Origin: an uncultured Oscillospiraceae bacterium
GTDB taxonomy: Bacteria; Bacillota; Clostridia; Oscillospirales; Oscillospiraceae
Assembly (NCBI GenBank): GCA_934572325.1
Contig: CAKTKT010000046.1
Span: forward strand, 1 to 15,128
DNA: 15,128 nt
Direction: 5' to 3'
The notes under the pieces are model-generated. The model worked only from the letters and a program-made list of their open reading frames with translations, was not told where the DNA came from and made no database searches. Both the position numbers and the translations under genes were made by a program. This document shows, piece by piece, positions 1 to 6,067 of the stretch (its first letter is position 1; each line of letters opens with the position of its first letter).

Positions 1-2
1 AT

Positions 3-86
3 TACTACAACAACCGCAGGATCAAGGCAAAACTGAAGGGCTTGCCGCCTGCAATTCACAGACAGCAAGCCCTTTCAGCTGCTTGA
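3..86 (+). CDS. IS3-family transposase OrfB, C-terminal fragment (5' end outside window)
   Basis: This is the last 27 codons of an integrase-core (DDE) transposase, entering from the left and ending at TGA 84-86. The tail YYNNRRIKAKLKGLPPAIHR is the conserved end of IS3-family OrfB proteins, which normally read YYNNKRI..KLKGLSPVEYR. The catalytic D, D and E residues would lie upstream and cannot be seen. OrfB is usually made by -1 frameshifting from OrfA, also outside the window. The 3' end of the frame carries an inverted repeat (36-45 with 65-74) able to form a hairpin around the stop codon region. Confidence 0.8.
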   Translation, partial: YYNNRRIKAKLKGLPPAIHRQQALSAA

Positions 87-106
87 ACAATTTTTACTTC
101 GAAATA

Positions 107-132
107 TTGTCTAACTTTTTGGGGTCACTTCA
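107..132 (-). repeat. Terminal inverted repeat of the IS3-family element
   Basis: Read from the outside of the element (minus strand, 132 to 107) it begins TGAAGTGACCCC and continues AAAAAGTTAGACAA. It has the TG...CA ends and the GACCCC-A tract-GTTAGAC core of IS150-group inverted repeats. The partner repeat is outside the window. Confidence 0.75.
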
Positions 133-419
133 TGACAGCGGCTCCCGCCCTGTATACAAAATAACGGAGTTTCAAAGGTGCATCAATGGCGGCAGTATCA
201 GCCTCCGTCAGTTTGTCAAAGAAAGTCCTGTGAGGGCTTTTTTGACAGCGGTTTCCGCCGAGCATTTTGAAAATGCTTCAAAATGCTGCTCCGCCCGAAA
301 GCCTTGTTTTGCAAGGCTTTCTGCGGCGGTTTATCCAATTTGAGGCGGGTCTTGCCCCCCTCGAGCTCCCCCGCTGCTCTGTTTTTTTGTCGTGCAGCGT
401 TTGCTTCTTTGACAGGCTG

Positions 420-454
420 AGCTGTCACGTCGGTGACAGCTTATTGTTTGTTTT
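420..454 (+). terminator. Possible intrinsic terminator (hairpin plus T-rich tail)
   Basis: AGCTGTCAC at 420-428 pairs perfectly with GTGACAGCT at 433-441 around a 4-nt GTCG loop, followed on the plus strand by TATTGTTTGTTTT. The tail is interrupted, so efficiency is uncertain. It could stop transcription coming out of the insertion sequence. Confidence 0.4.
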
Positions 455-499
455 AAACGCCGTAATGTGAAGCGGTACGCTGTAATCGTCGGAAAACCG

Positions 500-528
500 T
501 GAGCCTGCCGCGGACGGCGGCAGGCTCA
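500..528. other. Strong GC-rich hairpin
   Basis: TGAGCCTGCCG at 500-510 pairs perfectly with CGGCAGGCTCA at 518-528 around a 7-nt loop. On the plus strand the tail is AT-rich without a T run; on the minus strand it is followed by CGGTTTT. It sits within the first bases downstream of the minus-strand promoter at 568-539, so it would form at the 5' end of that transcript. Confidence 0.5.
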
Positions 529-538
529 TAACATAATT

Positions 539-568
539 ATTATACTATATTTTTGTCATACTTGTCAA
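539..568 (-). promoter_or_regulatory. Sigma-A-type promoter on the minus strand
   Basis: Reading the minus strand, TTGACA (568-563) is followed after 18 nt by TATAAT (544-539). Both hexamers are consensus. Transcription would start near 532 and run leftwards through the hairpin-rich stretch towards the insertion sequence. No clear gene lies downstream on that strand, so the product may be noncoding or the promoter a remnant. Confidence 0.5.
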
Positions 569-653
569 TATACGCGCAGTAAGTTAACACCTAATAAACA
601 CTTTTTGTCGTTAATGTACAAAAACAACGGTCTGAAATCGTGGACAATGGCAA

Positions 654-682
654 TTGAAACACGCGCTGCGGTGTGATATATT
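654..682 (+). promoter_or_regulatory. Sigma-A-type promoter for the structured RNA upstream of comEC
   Basis: TTGAAA (654-659), a 17-nt spacer and TATATT (677-682), with a TG two bases before the -10 box (extended -10 form). The predicted start is near 690, at the beginning of a structured region that ends in an intrinsic terminator. Confidence 0.6.
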
Positions 683-912
683 ATAACCAGAAAGGGAAAG
701 GTGAGTCCGATGTACAAATAAAAGACCCCGCACCGCTGATGAGAGCGGGGAGCAGGGGCTGGCGCTGTGGATCAAAATATGCAGGAGGACAGAGCGGCAC
801 AGAGCTTATCTCGCTTGAGATATTCCGTCGGGAAATAGAGTGCCGGAGTTAGTGTCCCGTTGACGGGCAGTGCCAAGGACGAAACAGGAATCTAAAGAAA
901 GAGAGGTAACCA

Positions 913-945
913 ATGATGTTGGATACTAAGAGTTCAGAGAAGTGA
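913..945 (+). CDS. Possible 10-codon peptide within the comEC-upstream RNA
   Basis: GAGAGG (901-906) lies 6 nt before ATG 913-915, a normal ribosome binding site spacing. The frame reads MMLDTKSSEK and stops at TGA 943-945, the first three bases of the terminator stem. This is the geometry of leader-peptide attenuators, where a ribosome at the stop codon would block the left arm of the hairpin. The frame is too short to support by composition, and the coincidence may be accidental. Confidence 0.25.
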   Translation: MMLDTKSSEK

Positions 946-1000
946 CCCTTGACTGCTGGCGATGTTCTTGAGTGTGCGGTCAAGGGTCATTTCTTTTTTT
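943..1000 (+). terminator. Intrinsic terminator between the structured RNA and comEC
   Basis: TGACCCTTGAC (943-953) pairs perfectly with GTCAAGGGTCA (979-989) across a 25-nt loop, followed directly by TTTC and a run of seven T residues. It is one of the clearest terminators in the window. Confidence 0.85.
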
Positions 1001-1047
1001 GTCGATGCGACGTTCGGTATCTATAAAAAAAGGGCGGTGAACGCATA

Positions 1048-3312
1048 ATGCGCAAATTAGCAACGGCGGCAGCGGCGTTCTCCGCGGCGGTATTTGCCGC
1101 AAACTATGTGCTGCCGGATAACCGGCTTTCTGCGCTCGCGGCGGCGGCTGCCGTGTGTGCCCTTGCGCTGTCCGCCTTTTTCCGCGGCAAGCGCACCCGC
1201 GGCGCGATCATCGCGCTGTTTGCGTTCGCTGTGGGGCTTGGGGTGTTCATGCTGCACTCCGCGCGCACGACCGCGCCCGCCTGTCGGCTCGACGGCGAGA
1301 CTGTCGAGGTCACCGCCGTGCTGCTCGACTACCCGGATATATATGACGATTACTGCCGCGCCGAGGTCAGACTTGGCGGGGCTTTGCCGCGTTTGCGGGC
1401 TATCCTCTATGACAGCGGCAGCACCCTCGCCGCTGCCGAGCCGGGGCAGACCGTGCGCCTGACGGCAAAGCTCCGCGCCGCGGACACGCGCTGGGGCAAG
1501 GATTACGACTACTATAACGCAAAGGGCATCTACCTCACGCTGAGCGCGAAGTCAGACATTGTTATCCTCCCAAAGGCGCGGAGCGCCGCCGCACTTCCGG
1601 CGATCGCGCGAAATGCGGCGGCAGGGCGGATCATGCGCATCTTCCCGTCGGACACGGCGCATTTTATGCGCTCGGTCATGCTGGGCGACAAGGACGGGCT
1701 TTATGACGATCTGCCGCTCTACACGGCGCTGAGCCGCGCGGGATTCATGCACGTGGCGGCGGTGTCCGGTATGCACGTGTCGTTTCTCGTGGGAGCGCTG
1801 AGGGTGCTGCTCGGGAAGTCTCGGCGGAGCGCATTTTTGTGTATCGGCGCGGTATGGGTGTTCGTCGCGGTCACAGGGGCGAGCGCATCCGCCGTGCGCG
1901 CCGGGTTTATGCAGTCCATGCTCCTCCTCGCGCCCGTTGTCCGGCGTGAGAACGATCCCGTTACCTCGCTTTCCACGGTGCTCGCGCTCGTGCTGCTGCA
2001 AAACCCTCACGCCGCCGCGAGCATCAGCCTCCAGCTCTCGTTCGGCGCGATGGTCGGTATCTTCGGATTTTATGGGGGCGTCAATTCCGCCCTGCTGGGG
2101 TGCGTCAGATCGAGCCGCGCCCGCCGCCGCCTTGAAAAGCCCATCGGCATTGCGGCATGCTCGCTTGCCGTCATGGTCGTGACCGCGCCGCTTATGGCGG
2201 CGCATTTCGGCAGTGTGTCCGTGCTGTCGCCGGTGATAAACGTAGCGGCGCTGTGGGCGGTGTCGGTGTGCTTCTGCGGCGGGTACGCCGCGTGCGCGCT
2301 GTCGCTTTTGTCGGTGAAGCTCGGCGCGGCGGCGGGCTGGCTCGTTTCGTGGGCGGCACGGTACGTCTTTGCCGCGGCAAAGCTTGTCTCCGGCGTTCCC
2401 TTCGCCGTGCTGTATCTGGACAATGTGCCCGCTGTGTGCTGGCTCGTTGCGGTGTATGTGCTCTTCATAATGGCGGAGTTTCTGCGCGTGAGCGCGGCGC
2501 GTCGTCTCATCTATCCGCTTGCGGCGTCCGCCGCCGCGCTCGCGCTGCTGTTCGCGTTTCTCCGGTTCGATTCCTCGAGCGGCCGCGGCACTGCCGCCGT
2601 GCTCGATGTAGGTCAGGGGCAGAGCATTGTCGCCCTCTCCGGAAATGCCGCCGTTGCGGTCGATTGCGGCGGGGGCGGAAAGACACAGCGCGCCGGTGAG
2701 ACTGCGGGCGCGTATCTCCTCAACCGCGGGCACAAGCGGCTGGACGCGCTCATTCTGACGCACCTGCACGCCGATCACGCCAACGGCGTGCGCCAGCTCA
2801 TGGAGCTTGTGGACGTGCAGATGCTCGTTCTTCCCGCCGAGGCGAGCGATGATGACGGGCTGCTCGCCCCGATACTCGACAGCGCCGCCGCGCACGGAAC
2901 GCAGGTCGTATATGTTGACCGCGATATGCGCCTTGAGGCGGACGGTATCGTGGCGGAGCTGTACGCTCCGGCGGACGCAGGCGACGCGAACGAGCGGTGC
3001 GTGATGTGTCTTTTGTCGCTGGGCGGCTTTGATATGCTCGTCACGGGCGACGCGCCCATCGCGGCGGAGCGGGAGCTCATCAGCACGCACGATATACGCG
3101 GCGTGGAGGTCTATGTCGTCGGGCATCACGGCTCAAAGTATTCGAGCGGGGAGGAGCTTTTGTCCACCATCGGCGCGGACACGGCGGTGATAAGCGTCGG
3201 GTACAACAGCTACGGGCATCCCACGCCGCAGACGCTTGAGCGCCTTGCCGCGAACGGCTACAGCGTATACAGGACCGATGAGAGCGGGCGCATAGAAATG
3301 CACGTAAAATAG
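1048..3312 (+). CDS. comEC: ComEC/Rec2-family DNA internalisation protein
   Basis: The product (754 aa) is a polytopic membrane protein of the ComEC/Rec2 family, which forms the channel carrying single-stranded DNA into the cell during natural transformation. Domain order is standard: N-terminal membrane segments; an OB-fold-like extracellular region at about 80-180; the competence membrane domain at about 205-510, with the hallmark FMHVAAVSGMHVSF at 233-246; and a C-terminal metallo-beta-lactamase-like domain from about 520. That domain keeps the metal motif HxHxDH (H572, H574, D576, H577), the D of TGD (668) and GHHGS (H693, H694), so it is probably an active nuclease-like domain. The start ATG follows AGGGCGGTG by a normal spacing. 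No comEA or other competence gene is adjacent. Many Clostridia carry comEC without known competence, so the physiological role is open. Confidence 0.93.
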   Translation: MRKLATAAAAFSAAVFAANYVLPDNRLSALAAAAAVCALALSAFFRGKRTRGAIIALFAFAVGLGVFMLHSARTTAPACRLDGETVEVTAVLLDYPDIYDDYCRAEVRLGGALPRLRAILYDSGSTLAAAEPGQTVRLTAKLRAADTRWGKDYDYYNAKGIYLTLSAKSDIVILPKARSAAALPAIARNAAAGRIMRIFPSDTAHFMRSVMLGDKDGLYDDLPLYTALSRAGFMHVAAVSGMHVSFLVGALRVLLGKSRRSAFLCIGAVWVFVAVTGASASAVRAGFMQSMLLLAPVVRRENDPVTSLSTVLALVLLQNPHAAASISLQLSFGAMVGIFGFYGGVNSALLGCVRSSRARRRLEKPIGIAACSLAVMVVTAPLMAAHFGSVSVLSPVINVAALWAVSVCFCGGYAACALSLLSVKLGAAAGWLVSWAARYVFAAAKLVSGVPFAVLYLDNVPAVCWLVAVYVLFIMAEFLRVSAARRLIYPLAASAAALALLFAFLRFDSSSGRGTAAVLDVGQGQSIVALSGNAAVAVDCGGGGKTQRAGETAGAYLLNRGHKRLDALILTHLHADHANGVRQLMELVDVQMLVLPAEASDDDGLLAPILDSAAAHGTQVVYVDRDMRLEADGIVAELYAPADAGDANERCVMCLLSLGGFDMLVTGDAPIAAERELISTHDIRGVEVYVVGHHGSKYSSGEELLSTIGADTAVISVGYNSYGHPTPQTLERLAANGYSVYRTDESGRIEMHVK

Positions 3313-3433
3313 CGCGCCGTCCGGTCTACGTGCGGTACAGCGTATAAAACTCGTCTATCTGCGCGTCCAGCAGGGCGAGCGCGTCGGCGCTCGCGGCAGA
3401 AAGAAAAAGAATTGCAATTTTGAAAAAATTCTG

Positions 3434-3462
3434 TTGACAAATGCCGCCGCATTTGCTATTAT
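3434..3462 (+). promoter_or_regulatory. Consensus promoter of the tRNA-Thr/tRNA-Tyr operon
   Basis: TTGACA (3434-3439), a 17-nt spacer and TATTAT (3457-3462). The predicted start near 3469 leaves a short 5' leader before the first tRNA at 3480. Confidence 0.8.
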
Positions 3463-3479
3463 AGTCGAGCCGGTCAAGT

Positions 3480-3555
3480 GCTGGTGTAGCTCAGTCGGTA
3501 GAGCAGCTGATTTGTAATCAGCAGGTCGGGGGTTCAAGTCCGTCCACCAGCTCCA
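3480..3555 (+). tRNA. tRNA-Thr (anticodon TGT)
   Basis: The cloverleaf is complete: acceptor GCTGGTG (3480-3486) pairs with CACCAGC (3545-3551); the D arm is GCTC/GAGC; the anticodon stem GCTGA/TCAGC holds the loop TTTGTAA with anticodon TGT, reading ACA threonine codons; the T arm contains GTTCAAG. The 3' CCA is encoded (3553-3555). It is the first gene of a two-tRNA transcript. Confidence 0.95.
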
Positions 3556-3581
3556 CCGCAATCGACCGCAGAAGTTCATAT

Positions 3582-3666
3582 GGGGGAATTCCAGAGTGGC
3601 CAAATGGGACAGACTGTAAATCTGCTGGCAATGCCTTCGGTGGTTCGAATCCACCTTCCCCCACCA
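3582..3666 (+). tRNA. tRNA-Tyr (anticodon GTA)
   Basis: Acceptor GGGGGAA (3582-3588) pairs with TTCCCCC (3656-3662); the anticodon loop CTGTAAA carries GTA; a long variable arm, expected for bacterial tRNA-Tyr, follows; the T loop has GGTTCGAATCC; and the 3' CCA is encoded (3664-3666). It lies 26 nt after tRNA-Thr. The 3' end of this gene is a likely integration site, since an integrase remnant follows within a few hundred bases. Confidence 0.95.
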
Positions 3667-3668
3667 GC

Positions 3669-3700
3669 ACAACCTGAACGATTTGTTCAGGTTGTTTGTC
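3669..3700 (+). terminator. Intrinsic terminator of the tRNA operon
   Basis: ACAACCTGAAC (3669-3679) pairs perfectly with GTTCAGGTTGT (3685-3695) around a 5-nt loop, then TTGTCTTAT. It begins three bases after the encoded CCA of tRNA-Tyr. Confidence 0.75.
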
Positions 3701-3895
3701 TTATCTGGATGTTTTGCGTGGATTTGCCTTGAAATAGTGACGTAGGTATTGCTGCTTCAAGGCTGTGAAATGTTTCTTGATTCGTAGTGATTTTTAGCTT
3801 TAGCCCGATGTGTAGACAGTGCAGCCTCCAAAGTGCTCAAAAAGTGACGGCATTTAATTTGACTTAACGTACACGTAAAAGCCTCGAAAACGTCT
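3701..3895. other. Gene-free spacer between the tRNA operon and the integrase remnant
   Basis: This stretch is less GC-rich than the flanking genes. No open frame with a ribosome binding site or recognisable similarity is seen on either strand. It probably represents degraded sequence of the former integrated element or its junction; I find no second copy of the tRNA-Tyr 3' end that would mark an att repeat. Confidence 0.4.
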
Positions 3896-4606
3896 CTAAC
3901 CCAAACAATGACCCAAATGCGGATAGGAGCGGAAAGCACCGGACAGTTTTTGCCCGGTGCTTTCTTTATTACAGTCACGGGAGCTCACGAGCTGCTTTGT
4001 TACCGAGAGCGTACAGTTCTCGACATCGAGGTCGCTCCACAGCAGCGCCGCAATCTCACCTTTGCTCAGTCCACTTGTCAGCTCATGATAGAACAGAGGG
4101 AGAACGCCTCGTGTGCTGGCGGCTTTCAGATAGGCTTTGACCTGCTCGGGAGGAAGTATTTTCATCTCTTTCTTGTCTATCTTCGGTACGATCACATCAT
4201 CTGCCGGGTTGCGTACTATCAGTCGCTCCTTGACCGCGCGGTTGAGGCAGTTATGCAGCATCACATGAACGCCGTGGACGTATGTTCCTGAGAGCCCAGG
4301 ATTTTTCTCTTTCTGTGATACCCGTTCTCTGCCGTGGTCAAGCAGGTTGTTATACATTTTCTGTATCTGTCTGCCGGTCAACTTATTAAGTTTTATATCT
4401 CCAAGGCAAGGGACGATGTACTTTGTGATGTACCTGTTGTAGTAGTCCGCGGTGCACTCGCGTATGTTCGGCTTTGCGTAAATCTCAAACCACAGTGTAG
4501 CCCATTCTGCGACCGTGTAGGACTCGCTTTTTGAGATGTCCAGAACTTTGGCTTCTTCGAGTTTGATTTTAAGCTTCGGTAATGGTGAAAAAAACACCCG
4601 CGGCAA
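3896..4606 (-). pseudogene. Tyrosine recombinase (phage/ICE-type integrase) remnant, truncated at both ends
   Basis: The open frame encodes 236 residues. Residues about 22-90 form a SAM-like core-binding domain (SYTVAEWATLWFEIY..., then YITKYIVPCLGDIKLNKLTG). Residues about 105-207 are the start of the catalytic domain (VHVMLHNCLNRAVKERLI..., ELTSGLSKGEIAALLW). Related integrases read TSGLRKGE, with the first catalytic arginine after GL; here codon 4066-4064 is AGC, serine 181. After about residue 207 (position 3986) similarity stops and the frame runs through a hairpin (3932-3964) into a junk tail. The second arginine box (HxLR) and the tyrosine are absent. The N-terminal arm-binding domain is missing too, and the only apparent start is a TTG inside the neighbouring gene's terminator. 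This is a dead gene, consistent with an old mobile element inserted at tRNA-Tyr. Confidence 0.8.
3932..3970 (+). terminator. Intrinsic terminator-like hairpin at the decayed 3' end of the integrase
   Basis: GAAAGCACCGG (3932-3942) pairs perfectly with CCGGTGCTTTC (3954-3964) around an 11-nt loop, followed on the plus strand by TTTATT. It lies within the non-homologous tail of the minus-strand integrase frame, marking a junction. What plus-strand transcript it would end is unclear; it may be inherited from the lost element. Confidence 0.5.
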
Positions 4607-4619
4607 AAGCGCTGCGGGT
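4588..4619 (-). terminator. Intrinsic terminator of the DUF4830-like gene
   Basis: On the minus strand ACCCGCAGC (4619-4611) pairs with GCCGCGGGT (4604-4596), with one G-U pair and a 6-nt loop, followed by G and seven T residues (4594-4588). It lies 36 nt past the stop codon of the gene at 5116-4655 and overlaps the 5' edge of the integrase remnant. Confidence 0.8.
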
Positions 4620-4654
4620 TAGCTGCTCTCATACGGCGGTCAGCGGCTGCCGCC

Positions 4655-5116
4655 TCACGCCGCGCCGCTCTGCTTTATCCCGTGCATGAAGCCCGTGAGC
4701 GAATTTGTGTGTATGTCGCCGGCAATCACGCGCTGCCCCTTTATGTACAGCGTCACGAGCACCGTGTCCGTCGCCTGCGGGTAATTCGTCACCTCATAGG
4801 TATACTGGCTGCACGTCTGCCCCAGATATTTGCGCAGATCGTACCCCTGTGCAAGCTGCATCTCGTTGTAGTCACGCATCACGCCCTCCAGCGCCTCCGG
4901 CAGCGTGACGGACTTGAACTGCTCCGTCTCCGGAGCAATCTCCCAACCCAGCTCGCTAAGAAAGCTCTGCCGCCCCTCAAGGGTAGAAAGCCCTGTCTCG
5001 TTCGTCCTGTACGCAAACAGCCACTTCGCCAGTATCGCAAGAAACAGCACCAGCGCGCACACAAAAATGATGGTCAGCGCCTTTTTCTTCGTGAATACCA
5101 CGACTTTTTCCAGCAT
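4655..5116 (-). CDS. Membrane-anchored DUF4830-like protein
   Basis: The product (153 aa) has one N-terminal membrane segment (about residues 13-33, rich in I, V, L and F) after a short basic cytoplasmic tail, then a domain of about 115 aa predicted to lie outside the membrane. The C-terminal part, with YTYEVTNYP, VLVTLYIKGQRVIAGDI and GFMHGI, resembles DUF4830 proteins of Clostridia; this is from memory and the function of the family is unknown. The ATG at 5116 is preferred because GGAGG lies 8 nt upstream; a GTG three codons earlier overlaps that site. It is a single-gene unit with its own terminator (4619-4588) and is divergent from the pseudouridine synthase gene, with an intergenic space of 98 nt holding both promoters. 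Confidence 0.7.
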   Translation of the reverse strand: MLEKVVVFTKKKALTIIFVCALVLFLAILAKWLFAYRTNETGLSTLEGRQSFLSELGWEIAPETEQFKSVTLPEALEGVMRDYNEMQLAQGYDLRKYLGQTCSQYTYEVTNYPQATDTVLVTLYIKGQRVIAGDIHTNSLTGFMHGIKQSGAA

Positions 5117-5154
5117 ACCATGCACCTCCGTTAAAGCCTATTCGATAATAAGTA

Positions 5155-5183
5155 TTCAAAAAACGGTACAAGTATGCTATAAT
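5155..5183 (+). promoter_or_regulatory. Promoter of the RsuA-family pseudouridine synthase gene
   Basis: TTCAAA (5155-5160), a 17-nt spacer and TATAAT (5178-5183), with an extended -10 TG (TGCTATAAT). The predicted start near 5190 makes the in-frame ATG at 5191 too close to the RNA end to have a ribosome binding site, and so supports ATG 5215 as the start codon. Confidence 0.7.
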
Positions 5184-5214
5184 ACATTTCATGTTCCGTT
5201 TTCGGAGGTGCGCC

Positions 5215-5928
5215 ATGCCGCAGGTCAGACTTGATAAATACCTCGCCGATATGGGCGTCGCCAGCCGAAGGGAGCTGCGCGCCATGATACGCGGCGGGCG
5301 CGCCGCGGTGGACGGTGTTGCCGTCACGTCGCCGGAGGCAAAGCTTGATCCGGAGCGCAGCCGCGTCACGCTCGACGGGCGGGAGCTGACGTACTCGCGC
5401 TTTCATTATTATATGCTCTATAAGCCCTGCGGCGTTGTCACGGCGACGGAGGACGCGCGTCAGGGCACGGTCATGGAGCTTCTGCCGCCGGAGGCGCGGC
5501 GGATGGGGCTGTTCCCCGTGGGGCGGCTCGACAAGGACACGAGCGGGCTTCTGCTGCTGACGGACGACGGGGATTTTGCCCATCGCGTAATTTCGCCGAG
5601 ATCCGAGGTCGTGAAACTGTATTATGCACAGGTGGAGGGCAAGCTGACGGAGGAGGATGCGGCGGCGTTCGCGCACGGCGTCGTCCTCGGCGACGGAACG
5701 CAGTGCCTCCCCGCGCGTCTGGAGATACTCGCGCCCGACGAGTGCCGCGTCGCGGTGACGGAGGGAAAGTACCACCAGGTGCGGCGTATGCTCGCCTCGC
5801 GCGGAAAACCGGTCAAAACGCTCCGGCGCGAGGCGATAGGCGCGCTGCGGCTGGACGAGTGGATGCGCGAGGGGGATTTTCGTGAACTTGACCAAAGCGA
5901 AACGGCGCTGGTGTATCTCAAAACTTGA
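5215..5928 (+). CDS. RsuA/RluB-family rRNA pseudouridine synthase
   Basis: The product (237 aa) isomerises a uridine in rRNA to pseudouridine. An S4 RNA-binding domain occupies about residues 1-60 (RLDKYLADMGVASRRELRAM). The catalytic domain has FHYYMLYKPCGVV, then GRLDKDTSGLLLLTDDG with the catalytic aspartate at D106, and the C-terminal EGKYHQVRRML motif of the RsuA/RluB/E/F group. The small size and the order of motifs favour the RsuA (16S U516) type, but RluB-like specificity cannot be excluded. Start: CGGAGGTG at 5203-5210 lies 4-6 nt before ATG 5215. The gene is a single unit, divergent from the DUF4830-like gene. No clear terminator hairpin is seen after it. Confidence 0.9.
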   Translation: MPQVRLDKYLADMGVASRRELRAMIRGGRAAVDGVAVTSPEAKLDPERSRVTLDGRELTYSRFHYYMLYKPCGVVTATEDARQGTVMELLPPEARRMGLFPVGRLDKDTSGLLLLTDDGDFAHRVISPRSEVVKLYYAQVEGKLTEEDAAAFAHGVVLGDGTQCLPARLEILAPDECRVAVTEGKYHQVRRMLASRGKPVKTLRREAIGALRLDEWMREGDFRELDQSETALVYLKT

Positions 5929-6013
5929 CAGAAAGATACTCCGTTTTTTCTCCGTTTTTGAGCGTAAAGACCACAACGCGAAAAAAATTCACAAAAAACA
6001 ATGTAGATTTCTA

Positions 6014-6042
6014 TTGAAAATCACATAATGTTGCGGTATTAT
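6014..6042 (+). promoter_or_regulatory. Promoter of the PucR-type regulator (and possibly ftsEX)
   Basis: TTGAAA (6014-6019), a 17-nt spacer and TATTAT (6037-6042), in AT-rich sequence. The predicted start near 6049 gives a leader of about 113 nt with a long hairpin. Confidence 0.65.
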
Positions 6043-6067
6043 GTATAAAGATAAATGCGGGGTTATA

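Larger units (their letters stand above)
1..132 (+). mobile_element. Right end of an IS3-family (IS150-like) insertion sequence, truncated by the window edge
   Basis: The window opens inside the 3' end of an insertion sequence. What is seen is the C-terminal tail of an OrfB-type DDE transposase reading YYNNRRIKAKLKGLPP, followed 20 nt later by an AT-rich stretch that ends in a terminal repeat reading (outside in) TGAAGTGACCCC then AAAAAGTTAGACA. Both are typical of IS3-family, IS150-group elements in Firmicutes. The element's left end and any target-site duplication lie outside the window, so intactness cannot be judged. Sequence beyond position 132 changes character. Confidence 0.85.
133..530. 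other. Palindrome-rich stretch with no convincing gene next to the IS end
   Basis: No reading frame here has a good ribosome binding site and a recognisable product. Five hairpins are seen: 214-247 (7 + 8 bp around a one-base bulge, 3-nt loop), 261-277 (AGCATTTT/AAAATGCT), 297-321 (GAAAGCCTTG/CAAGGCTTTC), 420-441 (AGCTGTCAC/GTGACAGCT) and 500-528 (TGAGCCTGCCG/CGGCAGGCTCA). A 46-codon minus-strand frame (265 to 125) ends with its stop codon inside the IS repeat. I have a weak memory of similar conceptual peptides in Ruminococcaceae genomes, which would suggest a dispersed noncoding repeat rather than a gene, but this cannot be tested from one copy. Confidence 0.4.
690..1000 (+). ncRNA. Structured small RNA or 5' leader ahead of comEC, family not recognised
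   Basis: A promoter at 654-682 and a terminator at 943-1000 bracket about 310 nt with no sizeable reading frame. Visible stems are CCCCGC 726-731 with GCGGGG 745-750; a long-range helix CGGCAC 795-800 with GTGCCG 840-845; inside it TATCTC 807-812 with GAGATA 817-822 (GCTT loop); CCCG 856-859 with CGGG 864-867; and possibly GTCC 705-708 with GGAC 877-880, which would close the whole domain. The unpaired segments are purine-rich, as in conserved structured RNAs. Either it is a free-standing RNA, or it is a cis leader controlling read-through into comEC, which begins 48 nt past the terminator and has no good promoter of its own. I do not match it to cobalamin, T-box, lysine, c-di-GMP, tmRNA, SRP or RNase P consensus sequences; the raiA class and 6S-like RNAs were not excluded. 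Confidence 0.55.

Noticed and set aside
736..885. Hammerhead-ribozyme-like words (CTGATGA at 736-742 and CGAAAC at 880-885)
   Set aside because: The two core segments are about 140 nt apart with no stem II joining them correctly and no matching cleavage-site helix, so this is coincidence.
999..1027. TTGTCG-17-TATAAA as a dedicated comEC promoter
   Set aside because: The transcript would start at about 1034, inside the ribosome binding site, and the -35 match is poor.
1552..3129. 525-codon minus-strand frame within comEC
   Set aside because: Arg/His-rich antisense shadow of comEC with no recognisable domain.
3313..3425. Minus-strand tail reading ...ALALLDAQIDEFYTLYRT-stop just after comEC
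   Set aside because: It looks somewhat protein-like, but there is no start codon with a ribosome binding site and I recognise no family; it may be a gene-end remnant or chance in GC-rich DNA.
3355..3672. 105-codon minus-strand frame across both tRNA genes (contains WWTDLNPRPADYKSAALP)
   Set aside because: This is the well-known spurious translation antisense to tRNA genes; both tRNAs fold perfectly on the plus strand.
3669..3964. Direct att repeats flanking the integrase remnant
   Set aside because: I could not find a second copy of the tRNA-Tyr 3' end or any other convincing direct repeat within the window.
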